64,000 nucleotides of DNA from Acanthopleuribacter pedis (GTDB taxonomy: Bacteria; Acidobacteriota; Holophagae; Acanthopleuribacterales; Acanthopleuribacteraceae): assembly GCF_017377855.1 (NCBI RefSeq), contig NZ_JAFREP010000023.1, forward strand, positions 62,001 to 126,000, given 5' to 3'. Below the pieces are notes generated by a model, which was not told the origin of the DNA, searched no databases, and saw nothing but the letters and a program-made list of their open reading frames with translations. This document shows, in pieces, positions 25,328-35,264 of this stretch; within the stretch, counting starts at the first letter, position 1, and each line of letters opens with the position of its first letter. A program made the position numbers and the translations under genes.

Positions 25328-26977
25328 CTAAGCTTTCATCATCGGCACATGGACGCCTTTTTTGCGCGCGTGTTCCTCGGCAAGCTCGTAACCCGCATCC
25401 ACATGGCGCACAATGCCCATGCCCGGATCACTGGTCAACACGCGCTGCAGACGTTGCTCGGCATCGTCGCTACCGTCGGCGACAACCACCATGCCGGCGT
25501 GAATGGAGTAACCCAGACCCACACCGCCACCGTGGTGAACACTCACCCAGGAGGCACCGTTGGCGGTGTTAATCAAGGCGTTGAGAATCGGCCAATCGGC
25601 CACGGCGTCGGAACCGTCTTTCATGCCTTCGGTTTCCCGGTTGGGCGAAGCAACCGACCCGGAATCCAAGTGGTCACGGCCAATGACAATCGGCGCCTTC
25701 ACCTTGCCGCTGCGCACCAGCTCGTTAAACATCAAACCGGCTTTGGCGCGGTCCCCGTAAGGCAGCCAGCAAATACGCGAGGGAAGCCCCTGGAATTGGA
25801 CCTTTTCACCCGCCTCATCCAACCAACGGGCCAAGGCGTGGTTCTCGGGGAAAAGTTCTTTAAGCGCACGATCCGTGGTGTAAATGTCCTCGGGATCACC
25901 CGAAAGCGCCACCCAACGGAAAGGCCCACTGCCCTGACAAAACAAAGGCCGGATGTACAAAGGCACAAACCCTTTGAAATCAAAGGCGTTTTCCACGCCT
26001 ACCCGTTGCGCCTGGGCACGAATGTTGTTGCCGTAGTCAAAGGTTGGAACCCCGCGTTTCTGGAAATCCAGCATGGCCTGAACATGCTCGCCCATGGTCC
26101 GCAGGGATTCCTTCTGATAACGGTCCGGGTCCGACTCGCGCAAGGTAACCGCTTCTTCCAAGCTACAGCCGTTGGGTACATAGCCGTTGAGTTCGTCATG
26201 CGCGGAAGTTTGATCGGTGAGCATGTCCGGCAAAAAACCACGCGCCAACAATTCGGGCAAAATATCGGCCGCATTGCCAAGCACACCGACGGAAACGGCT
26301 TCTTTGCCGGCACGCGCTTTTTCGATCCGGGCCAAGGCGTCGTCCAAATTGTCGTAACTTTCATCAAGGTAACGGGTTTCTAGACGTTTCTGGATGCGGA
26401 CCGGGTCCACTTCAATCGCCAAACACGCCGCGCCGGCCATGGTTGCCGCCAGCGGCTGCGCGCCGCCCATGCCACCGAGCCCGGCAGTCACAATCACGCG
26501 ACCGGCTAAATCGCCGCCGTAGTGTTGGCGACCCGCCTCGACGAAGGTCTCATAGGTTCCTTGTAAGATGCCCTGGGTTCCAATGTAAATCCAAGAGCCG
26601 GCCGTCATCTGGCCGTACATCATCAATCCCTTGCGATCTAATTCGTGAAAATGCTCCCAGTTGGCCCAATTGGGCACGAGCATTGAGTTGGAAATCAAAA
26701 CACGCGGGGCATCCTTGTGTGATTGAAACACCGCCACCGGCTTGCCCGACTGAACCAGCAGGGTTTGATCCTCTTCCAACTGCTGAAGCTCTCGCAAGAT
26801 GGCCTCATAACAATCCCAATTACGCGCGGCTTTACCCAGCCCGCCGTAAACAATTAACTTATCCGGTTCCTCGGCCACTTCTGGGTCCAAATTGTTTTGA
26901 ATCATGCGGAAGGCCGCTTCTTGAACCCAGCCCTTGCACTTGAGTTCAGTCCCCCGATTCGCGCGAATCACAGCCAT
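25328..26977 (-). CDS. hutU: Urocanate hydratase
   Basis: Second step of histidine degradation: converts urocanate to 4-imidazolone-5-propionate using tightly bound NAD. The 549-residue length matches the family (about 550). Recognisable blocks are KCKGWVQEAAFRMIQNNL, GGLGKAARNWDCYE, GQMTAGSWIYIGTQGI, TAGLGGMGGAQPLA, and the C-terminal VSVHHGGGVGLGYSIHAGMV. The ATG start has AGGAGG upstream. It stands alone; hutH, hutI and hutG are not in the window. It has its own terminator at 25282-25310. Confidence 0.97.
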   Translation of the reverse strand: MAVIRANRGTELKCKGWVQEAAFRMIQNNLDPEVAEEPDKLIVYGGLGKAARNWDCYEAILRELQQLEEDQTLLVQSGKPVAVFQSHKDAPRVLISNSMLVPNWANWEHFHELDRKGLMMYGQMTAGSWIYIGTQGILQGTYETFVEAGRQHYGGDLAGRVIVTAGLGGMGGAQPLAATMAGAACLAIEVDPVRIQKRLETRYLDESYDNLDDALARIEKARAGKEAVSVGVLGNAADILPELLARGFLPDMLTDQTSAHDELNGYVPNGCSLEEAVTLRESDPDRYQKESLRTMGEHVQAMLDFQKRGVPTFDYGNNIRAQAQRVGVENAFDFKGFVPLYIRPLFCQGSGPFRWVALSGDPEDIYTTDRALKELFPENHALARWLDEAGEKVQFQGLPSRICWLPYGDRAKAGLMFNELVRSGKVKAPIVIGRDHLDSGSVASPNRETEGMKDGSDAVADWPILNALINTANGASWVSVHHGGGVGLGYSIHAGMVVVADGSDDAEQRLQRVLTSDPGMGIVRHVDAGYELAEEHARKKGVHVPMMKA

Positions 26978-27028
26978 CGCTGCTCCTCCTGTCCTTTCTG
27001 AAATTGGGTCCCCGGCCGGCGAGCGCCC

Positions 27029-29263
27029 CTAGGCGCCGTCCGTTTGGTAGGTACGCAACAGCGCCTGAACGAACGCATCCGCAACCTTCTGCCGAAATGG
27101 TGCATTTTTCATGTTGGCCCGATCGTGTTTGTTGTTGAGGTTACACACCTCCACCAACACGCGGGTCGGCACCCGGTTATAGCGAATGACGGCGGGAACA
27201 AATGGTTTGCGCGGGTTACGATAGATCGCCGAACGGATCGGCTTTTGATGGTAAACCCGAATTCCGGCCTCTTTTTTGGCCGCTTTGAGATTCATGGCGA
27301 AGCTGGTACTCAAGGCCTGCGCCTTGCGCAACTGCTTCTTGGAAAAGGTAAAGGTATTGCCACGATACTCGGCGTAACGTTTGTAACGCGAAGCCGGGGA
27401 TCGTTTCGGCCCCAAACGGGCATCGGGCACGTAGAACATGGCGCCGCGTATGCTGCGGTGCAGCGACTCGGCATGGAAGCTGGCAAACAAAATGTTTTCC
27501 GGTTTCACCCCCTGGCTGACCAGGCGATGGTAGTGGTGGTTGGCAATCAGCCAACGCAGGTGAACGCCGTCGACCGCCATGTTTTTGGCGGTTAACGGAT
27601 AACGCGGTTGGGTTAAAAGGACTTCGTCGTTATCACGACGAAAATTACGCACATCTTGCACTTTATAAGATACGGATGGATCGAGAATGGTCGGGATCAC
27701 CACGGCGCCGGTTTCTTTTTCCAAGCGCGCTTTGACCCGGCACATTATGTCGTAGACGTAATCATCTTCCCAAATCCCGTGGGGCATGGCGCCGGGATCG
27801 CGTCCGCCGTGACCGGCGTCTAGGATGATGTAAACGCCGTCGAGGTTGCGCGAGGCCACCGTGGTGGCCATCATGGAAACCTCGGCCAAGTTCTCCAAAT
27901 AGGCTTGGAAAACGGGATCGTCCTTGGCCATGTATTCGGGTTCGAGCAATTCGTAGGGAATGCGGATCGGGGTACCGATGGCCAAATCGGTTTCGTCGCG
28001 AATCTGATTGCGCTGGATAATGGTTCGCGCGACACGGTTAACATCGGCCGCCCGCGTCAGACCACAAAAACGCACGACCACCGAACTGTAAATGGCCTCG
28101 CCCGCTTTTAAACGGTATTGGGCAAAGCGACCTTTCCCGTCTTTTCCCCAGCTCAGCATGGCGCGCATTTTGTCCAATTCTGCCAGATGTTTGAGAATCC
28201 GTTGCTGTGCCGCCGCGTCGGGCTTGGGTTTTTCTTCCGCCGGGACGTCAGTCTGCTCGGCTTCACCCGAGGTTGTGTCAGCGACGTTGTCTTGCGCTTC
28301 GACAAAATCCTTTTGCGCTTCAATCGGCTCTTCACCGACGGCGACATCACCCGAGGCACTGGAAGGCTCGGTATCGTCGTCGCCGGCGGCCGGGTTTTCG
28401 CCAGGCGGCCCCGGCGTCTCCTCGGACGGCCCCGGCGTCTCCTCGGAGGGTCCGGTAACTTCTTCAGGCGGTCCCGAGGACGACGCGTCTTGTTGATCTT
28501 TTAGCGTCGCCTCGAAGGAGGGTAACGGGGTTTCGGTCACGGGTGTCGGCGTCACCTGCTGAATCGGTTTCGGGTCGTGAAACACGGGACCGGGAGCGGT
28601 CGGTTCCGCCGCGTCCGCCGACGGCGAGGACGAGGCTTGCGGCACCACCTCGGTCGCCGGCGTTTCGTGGGGCACGGCCGGGCTGGGATCATCCGGCCGA
28701 GGAAGATCACTCACCAAATCGCCCCGTAACTCGCGGAACAGAATGCTTTTGGGAATGGACACCACCAAACCCTTGTAAACCCGATCTGACTTGAGGCCCG
28801 ATGCTTTTTTGATGCGCTCCCAGTGGGTACCGGTCCCGGTAAAAATCTGCGAAATCGACCACAAGGTTTCGTGGCCGGGATACAAAACTCGGTGCCGCAG
28901 ACGCGAGCCCTTCAGGCTGCTGCCAGGCCACATGGCCGCAACATAGGCGCGGCGGAAGGTAGGTGACAATTGGAAATAGGGAATCAAAGCCCGCTTGGCG
29001 TTAACCCGCGTCACCTCGTATTTTTTGAGAGAAAATTTCGGATCACCGAAGCGCCCGGTATACAACTTAACCATGCCGATTAAGTCGGCGGGGTCCGCGA
29101 CACGCACATCCAGGTAGGCGCCGCGCCCTTTGGCAAGCGCGGCAAAACTCTGGTCGTCTAACTTTTTGAGGACTTGGGACTGCCAAGCATGGGCGGGCTG
29201 CACGCTCGCCACGGTCAGAAACAATGCAAGATGGAGCAGGAAAAACGCGCGTAAGTGAGTCAT
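27029..29263 (-). CDS. Periplasmic N-acetylmuramoyl-L-alanine amidase with LysM-like region
   Basis: This 744-residue Amidase_3 protein cuts the bond between muramic acid and the stem peptide. A signal peptide (FFLLHLALFLTVASVQPAHA) precedes about 100 residues of unknown fold, a LysM-like segment at about 125-170 (VLYPGHETLWSISQIF... LVVSIPKS), a low-complexity Pro/Ser/Glu linker (about 190-330) with tandem PSEETPG units, a second LysM-like stretch (YRLKAGEAIYSSVVVRF), and the catalytic domain from about 480 with ILDAGHGGRDPGA and FASFHAES. At 744 residues it is much longer than AmiA-C types because of the linker. Gene order gives no partner. Confidence 0.88.
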   Translation of the reverse strand: MTHLRAFFLLHLALFLTVASVQPAHAWQSQVLKKLDDQSFAALAKGRGAYLDVRVADPADLIGMVKLYTGRFGDPKFSLKKYEVTRVNAKRALIPYFQLSPTFRRAYVAAMWPGSSLKGSRLRHRVLYPGHETLWSISQIFTGTGTHWERIKKASGLKSDRVYKGLVVSIPKSILFRELRGDLVSDLPRPDDPSPAVPHETPATEVVPQASSSPSADAAEPTAPGPVFHDPKPIQQVTPTPVTETPLPSFEATLKDQQDASSSGPPEEVTGPSEETPGPSEETPGPPGENPAAGDDDTEPSSASGDVAVGEEPIEAQKDFVEAQDNVADTTSGEAEQTDVPAEEKPKPDAAAQQRILKHLAELDKMRAMLSWGKDGKGRFAQYRLKAGEAIYSSVVVRFCGLTRAADVNRVARTIIQRNQIRDETDLAIGTPIRIPYELLEPEYMAKDDPVFQAYLENLAEVSMMATTVASRNLDGVYIILDAGHGGRDPGAMPHGIWEDDYVYDIMCRVKARLEKETGAVVIPTILDPSVSYKVQDVRNFRRDNDEVLLTQPRYPLTAKNMAVDGVHLRWLIANHHYHRLVSQGVKPENILFASFHAESLHRSIRGAMFYVPDARLGPKRSPASRYKRYAEYRGNTFTFSKKQLRKAQALSTSFAMNLKAAKKEAGIRVYHQKPIRSAIYRNPRKPFVPAVIRYNRVPTRVLVEVCNLNNKHDRANMKNAPFRQKVADAFVQALLRTYQTDGA

Positions 29264-30035
29264 GATGCCACGGTGGTTAAGAATCTACGACGGGAGAGAC
29301 ACGTCGGAAACGCGAGAAACGCGCCAGAGAGAACGCGAGGAACGCGTTCGGGGGAACAACGCGAAAAACACGTCCGAGTGGACGCGGGCGAAGGCGCTAA
29401 GAACCCCACGAACAAGCCGGCGATGCAATCCATCGGGCGAACCCAAACCGGCAGACAAAAAGTCTGGCAACGGGAAGTTCAACACGACCGCTTCTTACCG
29501 ACAAGCTGGATTCACCATAGCAAAAGCCCCCGCTTAAGTGAAGAACAGAGGGCGGCCGCGGCGAAACCAAAAGACCCATCGCAAAAATTTACCGCGCCCC
29601 AAACCATAGCCCAGCAGCCACAGTTTTCATGCCGCACCAATTTAACGCCACCTGGCCAACACCGGCCAAACCGACGCAAAAGGCTTTTTTGGGTTGCACC
29701 GCACAGAATCATTCCAAAGCGACGTAACTTCATTATAATGGTGGCTGGTCGACCCGCTTGTTTGCACGCGGATTTCCGTCCGGGCTGATCGAGTTTTGAC
29801 CTAAGCGGAGCGATAAGAGCGAGGGATTTTGGCTAAAAATCTGGAGCAAAATGGTTTGGAAAAACGAGCCGGGGTCGCGCACGACCGCACTCACGGGGTG
29901 CGTTGCGCATTCTCCCAGGCCGTTGCAGCCCAGAGGTTTCGTTAAAGTCACCACGAGTTATCGCGTTTCTTAAGGTATGAACCCCAACCCACACGGCCAC
30001 CTTCCCAATGAGACTGTCACGCTTCAGGAATTCCC
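29264..30035. other. Divergent spacer between amidase and P450-like gene
   Basis: No gene supported. The left part (29280-29400) is a low-complexity stretch with repeated AACGCG/ACGCGAG words. The right end is filled by a family-2 repeat (29799-29975). The remaining 400 bases show nothing I can identify. Confidence 0.5.
29799..29975 (+). repeat. Family-2 dispersed repeat, copy 2
   Basis: About 177 bp with ends ACCTAAGCGGAGCGATAA and TTATCGCGTTTCTTAAGGT, an internal CCGCACTCACGGGGTGCG hairpin and the conserved block CCGTTGCAGCCCAGAGGTTT. It ends 60 bases upstream of the P450-like start. Confidence 0.8.
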
Positions 30036-31238
30036 ATGCCGCAAACCCCTTTATTCCATCCGTTCCTGCCCGATGCGCTCAAAAATCCCTATCCTTTTTA
30101 CAACCGTTTTCGCGAGGACGACCCCCTGCATTGGAGTGCGCTCGAATGTTGGATGGTTTTTGGCAACGAGGACATCCATCGTTTCCTCAACCACGACCGC
30201 TTTTCCCTCGAACCGATCTTTACCGAGGTGGATGAAGAGGCGATGCCTTTTGAAGCGGCCTGCAACCGCTGGTATCGCCTCATTAACCCGGTCCAAAAAA
30301 GTTACTTCCGCCAACGCCTCGACCATATCCTCACCGAAAGCAGCCTGCAAAAGTACGCCGGCTTATGGCGGGACGAGGCGGAGCGGTTGGCCGCGGCCCT
30401 TCCCGAATGGGGCATCTCCGACCTGATGGCACGGTTCATCAAACCCCTGGTACTGGGTGTGGTTGCCGATTTGCTCGGCGTCCCCGAAACCATGCGGTTC
30501 CGCTTCCGTTCAATCCTCACCGAACTGGACGGACGCCTTTTCGAACTGGCGGGCATGGGCGGCCGCATTTCCTCCAAAAACCTTATTTTCGGCGACCTCC
30601 TGCGCATGTACCTCGAACTGGTCTCCGCCAAACAACTGCGCAATACCGGCGGCGAAGACGCCCTCACCGCATTGTTGGCCTCACCCGAACAGGGCGATCC
30701 CGTCGCCGAGGAAGACTTGGTCGACATGCTGGTCTTTTTACTGCACACCCTAACCGAAAACAGCGCCCACGGCTTGGGCAACGCCTTGATTCCGCTCATC
30801 CACTACCATCAGGAACAGGATCTGGCGCTCGACGATCCCGCGGTCATGCGCGCGACCTTCGAGGAGTGCCTGCGCTACGATTCGCCGGTTCAGTTTTTCC
30901 CGCTCATGGCCCACGAAGACGTCATGCTCCACGGGAAAGCCGTCCACCGCGGCCAAAGTGTTTGGCTCTGCCTCGGCGCGGCGCACCGCGACCCCGCCTT
31001 CGCTGAAAATCCCGACACCTTTCAACCCGATCGCACCTTAAAGCAGCCCCTTGCCCTGGATTTGTTGCCCATCATCGATAAAGATCTGCTGCGCGTGATC
31101 GCGCACCAAGCAATTCCCGTCATCCTACCCCGGTTGAAAAAAGCCAAACTGGTGGCGGAGGGCGTCTCCTGGCAGACGGGCTCTTCCCTCGCACGCGGTC
31201 CGCGCACTTTGCCGGTTCGTTGGTCGGAACAATCCTAA
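30036..31238 (+). CDS. Cytochrome P450-like protein lacking the heme-ligand cysteine
   Basis: This 400-residue protein has P450 architecture. The K-helix motif is present (Glu277/Arg280 in EECLRYDSP), followed by the usual downstream blocks GQSVWLCLGAAHRDPAFAE and DTFQPDR. The heme-binding loop FGxGxHxCxG is absent: the sequence runs ALDLLPIIDKDLLRVIAHQA, with the following helix kept and Asp near the Cys position. The I-helix oxygen-activation motif (A/G)GxxT is also changed, to LTENSAHGLG. It is thus probably not a monooxygenase. Known precedents are EryCII and DesVIII, heme-less P450 homologues that activate glycosyltransferases. The start has AGGA seven bases upstream. The next gene follows 19 bases later. 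Confidence 0.85.
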   Translation: MPQTPLFHPFLPDALKNPYPFYNRFREDDPLHWSALECWMVFGNEDIHRFLNHDRFSLEPIFTEVDEEAMPFEAACNRWYRLINPVQKSYFRQRLDHILTESSLQKYAGLWRDEAERLAAALPEWGISDLMARFIKPLVLGVVADLLGVPETMRFRFRSILTELDGRLFELAGMGGRISSKNLIFGDLLRMYLELVSAKQLRNTGGEDALTALLASPEQGDPVAEEDLVDMLVFLLHTLTENSAHGLGNALIPLIHYHQEQDLALDDPAVMRATFEECLRYDSPVQFFPLMAHEDVMLHGKAVHRGQSVWLCLGAAHRDPAFAENPDTFQPDRTLKQPLALDLLPIIDKDLLRVIAHQAIPVILPRLKKAKLVAEGVSWQTGSSLARGPRTLPVRWSEQS

Positions 31239-31257
31239 TCCCCGTGAAGGAACGGTT

Positions 31258-32112
31258 TTGAAGCAGTACCACATGGCCGACCTCCAGGACGGACCGCCCC
31301 CACAAGCCACCATCTTGCACGATTACCAGGACGATTTTGAGTGGTTGCGCGTTTGCGAAACCCAGGATCCCCACCTTAAGCTGCTTTACTTTGAAGACAG
31401 CCTGCACGGGGCGATTGATTGCGATACGCCCGGTAAACCGGTGCTTTCCTACGTGGCGCTTTACCTGGGTTACCTACGCCGCCGCGGGGCGGCCCCCAAA
31501 ACCATGCTCATGGGCGGCTTGGGCGGTTGCGGCTTCTGGCACGCGGCCGCCGCGATCTGGCCCGAACTCGATAAAACCTGCATTGAAATCAACCCCCGCG
31601 TCATCGAATGTGCCAAACAGCATTTTTTCCTCGAGCCCAACGCCAGGGTGTTGGAAGACGACTTACGCCGTTGCCTGGCCGAAGAATCCCTGCCGGCCTT
31701 TGACATCCTGCTCTGCGATTGCTACGGCGCCATTGATTTGCCGCCCCACCTCATGACCCGCGAATTCATGCAACTGATCCACACCGCTTTAGCCCCGGGC
31801 GGGTTCGCGGCTTTTAACTTGGCAGACGCCGAAGCCAACGCGGTGCTCGGCCACCAGTTGCGCACCATCCTGACGGTTTTCGGCCGCATCGCCTTGTTGC
31901 GCGACCCGGAAGCGGCCAACGTGGCCGCCATCGTCTGCAAGGATCCCCAACAGATCGTCAGCGAGGCAGTCCACTGGCAACAAACGCTGTACCTTAGCGA
32001 GATTTTGGACGCCGACGCCGAAGAAACGCTGCCGACAGCAGTGCGGAACGCGGTGGTCCTGACAGACGAAAATTTGGCCGATACCCTGGATCAATTCGGG
32101 TTGTGCTGCTAA
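31258..32112 (+). CDS. Spermidine-synthase-like protein (class I methyltransferase fold)
   Basis: This 284-residue protein has the core of polyamine aminopropyltransferases. GGLGGCGFWHAAA is the nucleotide-binding glycine loop, CIEINPRVIECAKQHFF carries the ribose-binding acid, and FDILLCDCYGA resembles the catalytic segment, but the strict YDVIIxDSSDP form of true spermidine synthases is missing, so the substrate may differ. I use the TTG at 31258 because AAGGA lies seven bases upstream; an ATG at 31273 has none. It forms a two-gene operon with the degenerate P450. A role in modifying a small molecule together is inference. Confidence 0.8.
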   Translation: MKQYHMADLQDGPPPQATILHDYQDDFEWLRVCETQDPHLKLLYFEDSLHGAIDCDTPGKPVLSYVALYLGYLRRRGAAPKTMLMGGLGGCGFWHAAAAIWPELDKTCIEINPRVIECAKQHFFLEPNARVLEDDLRRCLAEESLPAFDILLCDCYGAIDLPPHLMTREFMQLIHTALAPGGFAAFNLADAEANAVLGHQLRTILTVFGRIALLRDPEAANVAAIVCKDPQQIVSEAVHWQQTLYLSEILDADAEETLPTAVRNAVVLTDENLADTLDQFGLCC

Positions 32113-32625
32113 CACGCACAACCGAATCACCCAGCGATAAGAAGAAACGCCGGCCCGCGGCCAAGGCGTTTGTTGGGGTTGTTGCATTCTATGGTGCGAA
32201 ACAAAAGCAGGCGATTTAAGAACAAACGCCAACGGGAAAAAGCACCAAAAGGTTCCCCTAAAGCGTCCATTTCGGCACAAAAACACACTCGCTTTAGAAA
32301 AAATAACCGTTTTAGCATTCAAACCTGATCGTGGAATCCGCTATACTTCGCTTGAACAACCCAAGTTAGGACTCTTGATCTTATCCTTCCGGCTGACCTT
32401 TTCAACCCATTCAAAGGTGTTTGAACCGTGCCGGTTACCCCCCACCTTAACTTGGGCCTATCTATTTCTTCATTCCGCTTAGCCTTGATTTTTGATCCAT
32501 CCATCGCTTGATCAAGCGAAGGCTTATCACCAGTTTGCGGAACATCCTCACGAGCGACCCAATCGAACCATTCGGTTTCGTGGCAGGGTTCCATCCCTGT
32601 TTATTCATTCATCATAGGAGAGATT
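32113..32625. other. Spacer upstream of the second TonB receptor
   Basis: No gene supported. A terminator-like hairpin lies at 32145-32171. The long remaining leader likely contains the receptor promoter and a 5' untranslated region; I see no riboswitch I can name. Confidence 0.45.
32145..32171 (+). terminator. Candidate terminator after the P450-like/SpeE-like operon
   Basis: AAACGCC pairs with GGCGTTT around a loop that itself contains the self-complementary GGCCCGCGGCC; the 3' side continues GTTGGGGTTGTTG. It begins 33 bases after the stop. The T-run is imperfect. Confidence 0.5.
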
Positions 32626-35190
32626 ATGACGCACGGTAGATTGAACCAAGCACTGCTGTTCGCCCTGGTCGGCTTTGCGCTGATCAGTTTTTCAGCCCCC
32701 GTGCTTGCCCAGGAGGAGACTTCCTCAAAAGAGCAAGAGAACAAAGAGGAGAAAAAGGAAGAGGAAAACACGCTTTACGAAGCGCTGGTTGTAACCGGTA
32801 GCCGCGCCAAACCGCGCTCGGCCACCGAATCCATGGTTCCCATCGACGTGTTGCAAGTCGGCGACATCGCCAACTCAGGCGAAACCGACATCACCAACCA
32901 ACTGCGCAACCTGGTTCCTTCTTTTAACGTCAACGCCCAACCCATCAGTGACGCGGCCACCGTTGTCCGCCCCGCCAACCTGCGCGGTCTGGCCCCCGAC
33001 CACACCTTGGTCCTGGTCAACGGCAAGCGCCGTCACCGCGCCGCGGTCATCTACTGGCTCGGTAACGGGGTCGCCGACGGCGCCCAAGGCCCGGATATTT
33101 CCGCGATCCCCTCCATCGCCCTGCGCCAAGTTGAAGTGCTGCGCGACGGCGCCTCGGCCCAATACGGCTCAGACGCCATTGCCGGTGTGATGAATTTCAT
33201 GCTGAAAGAAGACCGTGAGGGCGCCACCCTGGAAGTACGCAACGGTTCCTACCAAGAAGGCGACGGCGATACCATCACCTTTAGCGGCAACGTGGGCCTG
33301 CCTTGGGGTGAGCTGGGTTTCCTGAACCTCAGCTTCGAATACGGTCAGACCGACCCCACCAACCGCAGTGTGCAGCGGGACGATGCGGCGGGTTTAATCG
33401 CGGCAGGCAATACGGCGGTCGCCAATCCAGCGCAGATCTGGGGCTCGCCCGAAATTGAAGACGACCTGAAGTTGTGGGCCAACTGGGGCTACACCTTCGA
33501 CAACGGTTCAAAATTTTACGGCCACGCCAACTACGTCAGCAAAACGGTAACCGGTGGTTTCTACTTCCGTAACCCCAACACACGCAGCGCGGTATATTCT
33601 GCCGACGGCGGTCAAACGCTGCTGGTCGGTGACTTGATTGACGCGCGCGACGGTGTACTCGACGGCTCCGCCGACTGCCCCACCGTACCCATCGTCAACG
33701 GCGTCCCCGATCCTACGGCCCTGGCCGAAGTTTTTGCCAACCCCGACTGCTGGACCTTCCAAGAGTTGTTCCCCGGCGGGTTTACCCCCAGCTTCGGCGG
33801 TGACGTGGTCGACAACGCGATCAACACCGGTATCAGAGGCACCACCGAAGACGGCCTGTACTGGGACGCCAGCGTGAGCTACGGCGCCAACGAAGTTGAC
33901 TTCTTCATCTTCAACACGGTCAACGCGTCCTTGGGCCCGGATTCACCCACCTCGTTCGATCCCGGTCTCTACAAACAAGAAGAGATCAGCTTCAACTTTG
34001 ACACCTCTTACGCGTTGAGCGAACGCGCCAACATCGCGGCGGGCGCCGAGTACCGCGAAGAAACCTTCGAAATCGGCCTCGGCCAAGCTGAGTCTTACGC
34101 CATCGGCGGCTTGGCCAACCAGGGTTTCTCCGCCGCCTCTAACGGTTTTCCTGGTTTCTCGCCGCTCGCGGCCGGTTCCTGGGACCGCGGCAACTTCGCG
34201 TTTTACGCCGACCTGGAACTGACTGGCGAAAAGTGGACGGCCGGTGTTGCCACCCGTTTTGAGGACTTCGACGACTTCGGCACCACCATGAACAGCAAAT
34301 TCGCGTTCAACTACCGCTTCAACGAAGCCTTCGCCACGCGCGGCTCCGTCAGCAGCGGATTCCGTGCGCCGACACCCGGCCAATCCAACGCCTTCAACGT
34401 ATCCACCGAGTTTGACATCGCCGCCGGCGAACTCGTCAACAACGGCACCATTCCCTCTTCTTCCGCGGTCGCCCGCCTGCGTGGCGGCGAACCCCTGGTT
34501 GCAGAAAAATCCATTAACTACACCGTGGGGACCATCTTCAAGCTGGGCGAAATCAACGTCACCTTGGATTATTTCAACATCGAGTTGAAAGATCGTTTGG
34601 CCGTCACCCAACTGTTTGCACTGACCCCCCAAGAGGTTGAAGATCTGCTGGCCGAAGGCGTCACCAGCGCCGCCAACCTGCAGAATTTCCGTTTCTTCAC
34701 CAACGACTTCGAAACCAAAACCGAAGGCTTTGACCTGGTCGCTACTTACCGCCCCGAGGCCTTGGGCGGCGACACCGACTTCAGCCTGGTCTTCAACCAA
34801 ACCGAGACCTCGGTTGAAGAGTTCAACCCCGACACCCTCGACGCGACCCGCATCCGCGAGTTGCAAGAAGGTTTGCCCGAAATCCGCTGGAACCTGGCGG
34901 CCAACCACCGCATGGGTAACTTCCGCGTACTGGGTCGCCTGAGCTACTTCGACGACTGGTTCGATTCAGAAGACGTGCAGGTTTACGGCGGCGAATACCT
35001 CGTCGACGCGGAGCTGGCCTACACCTGGGACGAACGTTTGGGCATCACCATCGGCGGCCAAAACATCTTCGACACCTTCCCCGAGGAAAACCCCGGCGCC
35101 CGTTCCGGCGTAGGCAACCTCTACAGCCAATTCACCCCGTTCGGTTTTAACGGCGGTTTCTACTACGTCCGTTTACGCTACGATTTCTAA
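32626..35190 (+). CDS. TonB-dependent outer-membrane receptor (large)
   Basis: This 854-residue receptor has a signal peptide ending APVLAQ, then a Glu/Lys-rich stretch and a TonB-box-like segment EALVVTGSR. The plug (about 60-190) contains LRGLAPDHTLVLVNGKRRH and ASAQYGSDAIAGVMNFML. The barrel follows, with FRAPTPGQSNAFN, and the protein ends in aromatic FYYVRLRYDF, the outer-membrane insertion signature. The size and VTGSR/NGKRRH wording place it among receptors often used for large or carbohydrate-linked ligands, but the ligand is unknown. A ribosome site AGGAGAG precedes the ATG. A strong terminator follows. Confidence 0.94.
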   Translation: MTHGRLNQALLFALVGFALISFSAPVLAQEETSSKEQENKEEKKEEENTLYEALVVTGSRAKPRSATESMVPIDVLQVGDIANSGETDITNQLRNLVPSFNVNAQPISDAATVVRPANLRGLAPDHTLVLVNGKRRHRAAVIYWLGNGVADGAQGPDISAIPSIALRQVEVLRDGASAQYGSDAIAGVMNFMLKEDREGATLEVRNGSYQEGDGDTITFSGNVGLPWGELGFLNLSFEYGQTDPTNRSVQRDDAAGLIAAGNTAVANPAQIWGSPEIEDDLKLWANWGYTFDNGSKFYGHANYVSKTVTGGFYFRNPNTRSAVYSADGGQTLLVGDLIDARDGVLDGSADCPTVPIVNGVPDPTALAEVFANPDCWTFQELFPGGFTPSFGGDVVDNAINTGIRGTTEDGLYWDASVSYGANEVDFFIFNTVNASLGPDSPTSFDPGLYKQEEISFNFDTSYALSERANIAAGAEYREETFEIGLGQAESYAIGGLANQGFSAASNGFPGFSPLAAGSWDRGNFAFYADLELTGEKWTAGVATRFEDFDDFGTTMNSKFAFNYRFNEAFATRGSVSSGFRAPTPGQSNAFNVSTEFDIAAGELVNNGTIPSSSAVARLRGGEPLVAEKSINYTVGTIFKLGEINVTLDYFNIELKDRLAVTQLFALTPQEVEDLLAEGVTSAANLQNFRFFTNDFETKTEGFDLVATYRPEALGGDTDFSLVFNQTETSVEEFNPDTLDATRIRELQEGLPEIRWNLAANHRMGNFRVLGRLSYFDDWFDSEDVQVYGGEYLVDAELAYTWDERLGITIGGQNIFDTFPEENPGARSGVGNLYSQFTPFGFNGGFYYVRLRYDF

Positions 35191-35208
35191 GCGTTAAGCC
35201 TCAAAACA

Positions 35209-35244
35209 AAAGCGGCCCGGTCGATGCCTCGACCGGGCCGCTTT
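35209..35244 (+). terminator. Strong intrinsic terminator of the TonB receptor gene
   Basis: AAAGCGGCCCGGTCGA pairs perfectly with TCGACCGGGCCGCTTT (16 bp) around a TGCC loop, followed by TTCGTTTT. It starts 18 bases after the stop. Confidence 0.93.
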
Positions 35245-35264
35245 TTCGTTTTGCCTGAAGTGAT

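Noticed and set aside
30036..31238. Ordinary cytochrome P450 monooxygenase
   Set aside because: No Cys is found in the heme loop in this frame, and other frames at 31040-31130 do not restore FGxGxHxCxG, so a simple frameshift does not explain it.
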